A DNA stretch of 20,017 nt, from NCBI GenBank assembly GCA_007571095.1, contig RKSB01000170.1, positions 1 to 20,017 of the forward strand, in the 5' to 3' direction. Below are positions 15,248 through 20,017 of the stretch, in pieces. Made by a program: the position numbers and the translations under genes. The notes beneath the pieces are model-generated. The model was not told where the DNA came from, did not search any database, and saw only the letters and a program-made list of their open reading frames with translations. Source of the stretch: K189A clade bacterium (GTDB lineage Bacteria; Pseudomonadota; Gammaproteobacteria; Pseudomonadales; Azotimanducaceae). Within the stretch, counting starts at the first letter, position 1, and every line of letters starts with the position of its first letter.

Positions 15248-16630
15248 TCAGAAAGACAGTGCACTGATTTGAACCAGCTGCTTCAAGGCACGTATGTGTT
15301 TTTTGTCAGCCACAAACAGGATCAGGTGGTCGCCGGATTCGATGATGTCCGAAGCCGGCATCAGGGACAGCTTTTTCTTCTGTGCGAGGGCACAGACCTT
15401 TATGCTCTCGGGCCAGGCGACTGCATTCACAGAACGGCCAACGATTTTGGAGGACTCTGAATCGCCGTTTGCCTGTACCTCTATAACTTCGGCACTGCTG
15501 CTGCATTGCGGCGAATGAACCTGCACGATGCCGCCGTGACGGGCATGGGACAAGAACATGCCGATAGTGGTTTTACGCGGAGAAAACACTATGTCTATGG
15601 CATCGGAATGCATCAGCATGTCGAAATATTCGGGTTTGTTAATCAGGGCAATGGTCTTGCCTGCACCCTTCTGTTTGGCCAGAAAGCTGCTCATGGCATT
15701 GATTTCATCGTTGTTGGTCAGGGCACAGAAAACGTCCACCAGCTCGATGCGTTCGTCTTCGAGCAGGGTTGAGTTGGTTGCACTACCACACAGAACCACC
15801 GTTTTACCAAGCGAGTCTGCCAACTGATGACAACGGGCGACGCTGGGTTCAACCAGCCGAATCAGATAGTCCTTTTCCAGGGTGCGCGCCAGCCGCTCTC
15901 CAATATTGCCGCCGCCGGCAATCATGATGCGGCGGCAACGCTTGGACAGACGGGATATTTCCTCCAGCAGCGAATCGGCCTGAGCGGACGAAACGACCAG
16001 GCAGAAGCTGTCTCCGACCTCAAAAACCAGATCTTCGGTGACCTTCACCGGCTGGTCATTCCGATAAACCGCCACCACCCGAGTGTTGATTTTCTTTAGC
16101 TCAACCGCCAGATCGCCAATGACTCGGCCATCCCACCAGTCGCCACTGTGCACGACGAACTCAAGAAACTGCACTCGATTTTCGGCAAAGCCTACTGCCT
16201 GAGTAGCACCCGGGTGCTTGATCAAGTGGCTGATGTGATCAGTGGCCACATTCTCGGGATTGATGACCACATCGATCGGCAGATGGCCTTCCCTGAACAA
16301 TCGCTTGTTTTCGCGCAGGTAGGCAGAATTTCGAATACGGGCGAGTCGGCGCGATACTCGAAACAGTGAGAATGCAACCTGACAGGAAATCATGTTGATT
16401 TCGTCGCTGTCGGAGGCAGCAATCAGCAGGTCACAGTCATCGGCTCCCGCTCGACGCAATACGTCAGGATAGGATCCAATGCCCTCGACAGTCTGGATGT
16501 CATGGTGGTTGCGCAGTTCGGCCAGCCGATCCTTGTCTGTGTCCACAACAGTCACATCCGCCTGTTCGGCGACCAGGCTCTCGACCAGAGTCGTGCTGAC
16601 CGAACCTGTCCCCAGAATAATGACTTTCAT
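15248..16630 (-). CDS. trkA: Trk potassium uptake system, regulatory subunit TrkA
   Basis: TrkA is the cytoplasmic nucleotide-binding gate of the Trk system. The 460 residues contain two RCK modules. The first begins KVIILGTGSVS with acidic Asp30 for the ribose, and the second begins IMIAGGGNIGERLA (235-248) with Glu261. Each is followed by an RCK-C domain. The first dinucleotide loop reads GTGSVS rather than the common GAGQVG, a mild departure. The ATG overlaps the fmt stop as ATGA (16627-16630), which couples translation to fmt. In most gammaproteobacteria rsmB lies between fmt and trkA; here there is no room for it. Confidence 0.97.
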   Translation of the reverse strand: MKVIILGTGSVSTTLVESLVAEQADVTVVDTDKDRLAELRNHHDIQTVEGIGSYPDVLRRAGADDCDLLIAASDSDEINMISCQVAFSLFRVSRRLARIRNSAYLRENKRLFREGHLPIDVVINPENVATDHISHLIKHPGATQAVGFAENRVQFLEFVVHSGDWWDGRVIGDLAVELKKINTRVVAVYRNDQPVKVTEDLVFEVGDSFCLVVSSAQADSLLEEISRLSKRCRRIMIAGGGNIGERLARTLEKDYLIRLVEPSVARCHQLADSLGKTVVLCGSATNSTLLEDERIELVDVFCALTNNDEINAMSSFLAKQKGAGKTIALINKPEYFDMLMHSDAIDIVFSPRKTTIGMFLSHARHGGIVQVHSPQCSSSAEVIEVQANGDSESSKIVGRSVNAVAWPESIKVCALAQKKKLSLMPASDIIESGDHLILFVADKKHIRALKQLVQISALSF

Positions 16631-17607
16631 GCGGCCTTGCCTGATGAGTGCGTCAGTAAAGTTCCCGGCCTGAACAGTTCGCCGAAGCCGTTCAGTACGT
16701 CCCGACAGGTCAGAACACTCCCCTTGCCTCTGCCTGGAAGCCTCATTTGAAGCAGTTCAAGAAGGCCGGTGCCACACTGCACTCGAATACCTTCCTTGTC
16801 GGCCGACACCAGCGTGCCCGGTGGTCGGTCGAAAGTATCCGCCAGGCGAGACTCAGCGGCGGCTTCAATCACCAGACGCTCGCCGCCTTCAATAAAGGTG
16901 ATGCCGCCAAACCGTCCGGCCAGCGCACGAATGCGACGGTCTATGGAAAGTGCTGACGACGACCAGTCAATCAGCGCATCGGCTCGACGAATTCTGCTCG
17001 CATAAGTGGCTCCGGCAACTGGCTGAGGGCGAGCCTTCGGCAGGCGACCGGTTTGAACATAATCTGCCAATAGCGCATCCAGAAGTTCGCAGGAGAGTGC
17101 GCTGATTTTTTGAGTAAGCGACACAGCCGTTTCTCTCTCGTCAATGCAACAGGAACTGGTGGCCAGTACAGGGCCGGTGTCCAGGCCCTTCTCCATCACC
17201 ATGATACAGGTGCCGGTTTTTTTGTCTCCAGCCAGAATGGCCCGTTCGACAGGAGCGGCTCCGCGCCATCTGGGCAACAGCGAGGCATGGACGTTCAGGC
17301 TAGCCTGCTTTGGCCACTCCAGCCACCTTTTCGGCAACAGAAGCCCATAGGCCACCACCAGCAAAAAGTCGGGGCGTACCGGCAGTTGCGAAGGCGAAAA
17401 ATCCTTCAGGCCTGGCGGTTCGTATACGGGCAACCCGTTTTCGAGGGCAGTCCGTTTAACGATCGAGGGGCGAACTCGCCTGCCTCGCCCGGCCGGACGG
17501 TCAGGCTGAGTCAAGACTGAGGTGATCTCATGTCCCTGATCAAGCACCACTTGCAAAAGATCGACCGAAAACTGCGTAGAGCCGGCAAACGCCAATTGCA
17601 GAGGCAA
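16627..17607 (-). CDS. fmt: Methionyl-tRNA formyltransferase
   Basis: Fmt formylates Met-tRNA(fMet) using 10-formyl-tetrahydrofolate, allowing bacterial initiation. The 326-residue protein has the hydrolase/transferase signature SLNVHASLLPRWRGAAP with catalytic Asn105 and His107, and Asp143 in GLDTGPVL. The C-terminal OB-like tRNA-binding domain includes DRRIRALAG. The start is TTG at 17607, only 2 nt beyond the def stop; no in-frame ATG or GTG fits the family N-terminus. It is the second gene of the leftward operon after def, its functional partner. Confidence 0.97.
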   Translation of the reverse strand: MPLQLAFAGSTQFSVDLLQVVLDQGHEITSVLTQPDRPAGRGRRVRPSIVKRTALENGLPVYEPPGLKDFSPSQLPVRPDFLLVVAYGLLLPKRWLEWPKQASLNVHASLLPRWRGAAPVERAILAGDKKTGTCIMVMEKGLDTGPVLATSSCCIDERETAVSLTQKISALSCELLDALLADYVQTGRLPKARPQPVAGATYASRIRRADALIDWSSSALSIDRRIRALAGRFGGITFIEGGERLVIEAAAESRLADTFDRPPGTLVSADKEGIRVQCGTGLLELLQMRLPGRGKGSVLTCRDVLNGFGELFRPGTLLTHSSGKAA

Positions 17608-17609
17608 GG

Positions 17610-18119
17610 TTACTCGGCCCGAGTGCGTTGACGTTTGACAAGCTTGCGCCGAATAAACTGACGTTTCAGGTTGGAGACGTGATCGACAAACAGAATGCCA
17701 TCCAGATGATCACACTCGTGCTGAATGCAGGCACCCAGAAGGCCATCGGCTTCCAGAACCTGCTGGTTGCCTTGCCGATCCAGAAACTCCACCTGAATCC
17801 GCTCAAACCTGCTCACCGGCTCGTAGAACCCGGGTACCGACAGACAGCCCTCATCGGCTCCGACTATCTTGTCCGACACCACTGTATAGACAGGGTTTAT
17901 GAGCACTCTGGGTTGAGTGGCATTCGGGCTTAGGTCAATCACAACGACCCGCTTGAGGACATTGACCTGCACCGCAGCCAGCCCAATGCCTTTGGCCAAA
18001 TACATGGTTTCAAGCATGTCGTCGGCCAGCTGTCGAATTCTGTCGTTGACGCGCTTGACTGGTTTCGCTTTGTTACGCAGGCGAGGATCGGGAAAATGCA
18101 GTATGTCCAAAACAGCCAT
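17610..18119 (-). CDS. def: Peptide deformylase
   Basis: Peptide deformylase removes the formyl group from the N-terminal Met of nascent proteins. The 169-residue protein has all three metal-site motifs. GIGLAAVQ (44-51) carries Gln51, with Val where Pro or Thr is usual. EGCLSVPG (90-97) carries metal ligand Cys92. QHECDHLDG (133-141) carries His134, His138 and the catalytic Glu135. The ATG has a good Shine-Dalgarno, AAGGA, 5 nt upstream. It heads def-fmt-trkA-trkH-plsC. I could not identify a convincing promoter in the 97 bp between it and the tRNA terminator. Confidence 0.98.
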   Translation of the reverse strand: MAVLDILHFPDPRLRNKAKPVKRVNDRIRQLADDMLETMYLAKGIGLAAVQVNVLKRVVVIDLSPNATQPRVLINPVYTVVSDKIVGADEGCLSVPGFYEPVSRFERIQVEFLDRQGNQQVLEADGLLGACIQHECDHLDGILFVDHVSNLKRQFIRRKLVKRQRTRAE

Positions 18120-18216
18120 GGCGGTCCTTGATTGCGACAGTTGACCGGCTTTTTACTGGTGCGAAAAAAGCTGCTTCAGGAAAGCGAGAAAAGCGGCCAA
18201 CATTCGGAATAATAAC

Positions 18217-18246
18217 AAAAAAACCGCTATGAGAAAGGCTCATGGC
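18217..18246 (-). terminator. Rho-independent terminator of tRNA-Thr
   Basis: Read leftward, GCCATGAG pairs with CTCATAGC (one C/A mismatch) around a CCTTT loop and is followed by GG and seven T. It starts 9 nt after the CCA end of the tRNA. It should separate the tRNA transcript from the def operon. Confidence 0.85.
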
Positions 18247-18254
18247 CGAAAGGC

Positions 18255-18330
18255 TGGTGCCGGATGAGGGACTTGAACCCCCGACCTTTGGTTTACAAAA
18301 CCACCGCTCTACCAACTGAGCTAATCCGGC
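18255..18330 (-). tRNA. tRNA-Thr (anticodon UGU)
   Basis: The 76-nt gene runs from GCCGGAT at 18330 to an encoded CCA at 18255-18257. The acceptor stem GCCGGAT/ATCCGGC pairs fully. The D arm is GCTCAGTTGGTAGAGC, the anticodon loop is TTTGTAA (anticodon TGT), and the T arm contains GGTTCAAGTCC. The anticodon stem has a G-A apposition at its outer pair (27-43) by my alignment. The layout matches E. coli tRNA-Thr(UGU), which reads ACA and related Thr codons. Confidence 0.97.
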
Positions 18331-18345
18331 GTCTGGAAAACCCTT

Positions 18346-18372
18346 TGTATATGCTACCATTCGATATTCAAA
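18346..18372 (-). promoter_or_regulatory. Possible promoter of tRNA-Thr
   Basis: Leftward, TTTGAA (18367-18372) and TATACA (18346-18351) are separated by 15 bp, shorter than ideal. The -10 lies 15 nt before the mature tRNA 5' end. The same 77-bp gap must also hold the promoter for the rightward thiolase gene, for which I see no convincing elements. Confidence 0.3.
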
Positions 18373-18407
18373 CTTCCTTCAACCCTGAACAGGAGATACC
18401 ACTCACC

Positions 18408-19604
18408 ATGCGTGAAGCAGTCATAGTTTCGACCGCCAGAACCCCTATAGGAAAGGCGTACAGAGGAGCCTTCAATAATACAACCGCCCAGACGCTGGGC
18501 GGCCATGTCATTCGAGAAGCCGTCAAGCGTGCGGGCGTTGACGGCGAAGAGATCGAGGATGTGGTGATGGGCGAGGCCATTCAGATGGGCTCCGGCTTTG
18601 GCAACACAGCCCGGCAATGTCTGCTCAAGGCCGGACTGCCTGAAGGTGTGGCCGGTCAAACCATAGACCGGCAGTGTTCCTCCGGCCTGATGGCCATAGC
18701 CACTGCAGCCAAGCAGATTGTATCCGACGGCATGGATGTTGCCGTTGGCGGCGGGGTCGAATCCATATCCATGAATCAGACTGGCGACATGTTTGTGATT
18801 CCTGATGGCGAACTGCGCCAGAATGTTCCCGCCCTCTACATGGCGATGATTGAAACCGCCGAAGTGGTTGGCGAACGCTACTCGGTGTCGAGAGAAAGCC
18901 AGGATGAGTATGCCGAACAATCACAGGCTCGAACTGCAGAGGCTCAGAAGGCGGGCAGGTTTGACGACGAGATAATCCCCTTGTCCGCCGTGATGAAGTA
19001 TCAGAACAAGGGCACAGGCGAGGTTTCGGAAACCGAAGTAACGCTTGAAAAAGACGAAGGCAATCGCCCGGGTACCACCCTTGCGACTCTCTCCGGTCTG
19101 CAACCAGTATTCAGTGGCGGGCAGGTCATTCGAGAAGGCAAGCATATTACCGCCGGCAACGCCTCACAGCTTTCCGACGGTGCTTCTGCGGCCGTTTTGA
19201 TGGAATCGAAAAAGGCCGAAAAGATGGGGCTTGAACCTCTGGGCGTCTACCGCGGCATGGCGGTTGCCGGTACTCATCCGGATGAAATGGGCATCGGGCC
19301 GGTGTTTGCCGTTCCCAAGCTTCTGGAAAGAAACGGGCTTAAGGTGTCAGACATTGACCTGTGGGAACTCAACGAGGCTTTCGCAGTACAGGTGCTCTAT
19401 TGCAGGGACAGGCTCGGCATTCCAAACGAACGGCTCAATGTCAATGGTGGAGCCATTTCCATAGGCCATCCTTATGGTATGTCGGGTGCTCGCATGGTCG
19501 GCCACGCCCTGATTGAGGGCAGACGCCGGAACGCAAAATATGTCGTTTGCACCATGTGTGTCGGCGGTGGCATGGGAGCGGCAGGATTGTTTGAAGTCTG
19601 CTGA
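18408..19604 (+). CDS. Acetyl-CoA C-acyltransferase (thiolase)
   Basis: Thiolases cleave 3-ketoacyl-CoA with CoA, or condense two acetyl-CoA in reverse. The 398 residues carry the nucleophile Cys90 in DRQCSSGLMAIA, the NEAF motif (322-325), the catalytic His354 in SIGHPYGMSG, and Cys384 in TMCVGGGMGAAGL. The GHPYGMSGARM variant is shared by a group of Pseudomonas-type acetyl-CoA acetyltransferases rather than by FadA itself. I cannot tell degradative from biosynthetic use. ATG 18408 is chosen because the family N-terminus REAVIVSTARTP begins there, with AGGAGA 11 nt upstream. The frame is open further upstream only because it reads through the tRNA. No partner gene lies beside it in the window. 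Confidence 0.95.
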   Translation: MREAVIVSTARTPIGKAYRGAFNNTTAQTLGGHVIREAVKRAGVDGEEIEDVVMGEAIQMGSGFGNTARQCLLKAGLPEGVAGQTIDRQCSSGLMAIATAAKQIVSDGMDVAVGGGVESISMNQTGDMFVIPDGELRQNVPALYMAMIETAEVVGERYSVSRESQDEYAEQSQARTAEAQKAGRFDDEIIPLSAVMKYQNKGTGEVSETEVTLEKDEGNRPGTTLATLSGLQPVFSGGQVIREGKHITAGNASQLSDGASAAVLMESKKAEKMGLEPLGVYRGMAVAGTHPDEMGIGPVFAVPKLLERNGLKVSDIDLWELNEAFAVQVLYCRDRLGIPNERLNVNGGAISIGHPYGMSGARMVGHALIEGRRRNAKYVVCTMCVGGGMGAAGLFEVC

Positions 19605-20017
19605 CAAAAGGGGAAACCGAGAGAAAGGTAACCTGTTCGACAGGGCCGGCATCGTATCTGACCCGTTTTTCTGTCGTGACGCACAGCACTCTAAAACTCT
19701 CAGGTGCTCGCTGGTTCGGCTACCGAAGGCCGCCGCTCAATCCCTGCCTTCTGCTTGCCGAACAGGCTCAATGACACAGGTTTAGCTTTTCCTTTCCGCT
19801 TCTCCTGAGCAGGACTGAGGGCGAACAACCCTTCCCTGCCTTCTGCTTGCCGAACAGGCTCAATGACACAGGTTTGGCTTTTCCTTTCCGCTTCTCCTGA
19901 GCAGGACTGAGGGCGAACGACCCTTCGGCAAGTTGCCTGCTGCATACTCCTCTGGCAACCTTCGGCTGTCGTTTCTTTTGGTGCTGGCCCTTCCTTGAGC
20001 CGGGCTCTGGAGAGCAT
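19605..20017. other. Gene-free region after the thiolase gene
   Basis: I see no supportable coding sequence in these 413 bases. The first 136 bases show no clear terminator or RNA gene. The middle holds the 92-bp tandem repeat, and the last 93 bases are non-repetitive. A leftward frame stays open from the window edge to 19700, but it runs across both repeat copies and its composition (Lys, Arg, Glu and Gln rich, with no motif) looks like chance. Confidence 0.6.
19741..19924. repeat. Two tandem copies of a 92-bp intergenic repeat
   Basis: Copy 1 (19741-19832) and copy 2 (19833-19924) each begin TCCCTGCCTTCTGCTTGCCG. They differ at only two positions by my reading (A/G at 19785/19877 and in the GAACAAC/GAACGAC stretch). 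Each unit holds two short elements, GAACAGGCTCAATGACA and CCTGAGCAGGACTGAGG followed by GCGAAC. These recall the dispersed CAGGCTCAG...GCGAACGG-type repeats seen between genes in many proteobacteria. TCCT/AGGA can form a small hairpin within the second element. There are no CRISPR spacers. Confidence 0.85.

Noticed and set aside
18264..18407. N-terminal extension of the thiolase frame
   Set aside because: It reads through the tRNA-Thr gene on the other strand; the thiolase N-terminus begins at ATG 18408 with an AGGAGA site upstream.
19741..19924. CRISPR array
   Set aside because: The repeat is 92 bp with no spacers between copies and only two units.
19700..20017. Leftward frame open to the window edge (105 codons)
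   Set aside because: It crosses both tandem repeat units and encodes a low-complexity basic peptide with duplicated segments; no evidence of a gene.

Overview
The window looks like chromosomal DNA of a gammaproteobacterium. By eye it is moderately GC-rich. The evidence is the order rppH-ptsP, the order def-fmt-...-trkA-trkH, and an aa3-type cytochrome oxidase cluster coxB-coxA-ctaG-coxC-(DUF2909)-SURF1 of the Pseudomonas kind. I cannot name the genus. No phage, plasmid, transposase, CRISPR or secondary-metabolite gene is visible. Most of the window is housekeeping and respiratory.

Left part (1-6200): the last 31 codons of an unidentified rightward gene run tail-to-tail into a leftward YyaL/SPATA20-type (DUF255) thioredoxin-fold protein. 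A short divergent promoter region follows. Next comes rppH (mRNA 5'-end pyrophosphohydrolase) and ptsP (the EI enzyme of the nitrogen PTS). Beyond ptsP lies the most unusual stretch. A leftward 4'-phosphopantetheinyl transferase (PPTase) gene is preceded by a decayed partial second copy of itself, joined to a second copy of the ptsP 3' end. This is a local tandem duplication that has since partly degraded.

Middle (6141-13083): an acyl-CoA dehydrogenase gene with its own promoter is followed by the terminal oxidase cluster. This comprises subunit II carrying a fused cytochrome c domain, subunit I, the CuB-assembly factor CtaG, subunit III and the assembly factor SURF1. A small leftward two-helix membrane protein gene (DUF2909) sits between coxC and SURF1. 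The oxidase genes are tightly packed, with overlapping starts and stops.

Right part (13080-18330, all leftward): tRNA-Thr(UGU) with a clear terminator, then def-fmt-trkA-trkH-plsC. Def and Fmt handle the formyl group of initiator Met-tRNA and of nascent proteins. TrkA and TrkH form the K+ uptake system, and PlsC makes phosphatidic acid. The usual rsmB between fmt and trkA is missing. A rightward thiolase (18408-19604) follows, and then about 410 bases without a gene that hold two copies of a 92-bp tandem repeat.

One trait runs through the window: convergent neighbours overlap, or once overlapped, at their stop codons (TTAA at 93-96, CTAG at 13080-13083, an ancestral CTATAA at coxC/DUF2909, and ptsP/PPTase). 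About seven of sixteen genes appear to start with GTG or TTG. I found no clear undescribed molecular system. The points most worth a second look are the ptsP-PPTase duplication, the interlocked stop codons with a 12-bp duplication that separated one pair, and the 92-bp repeats.
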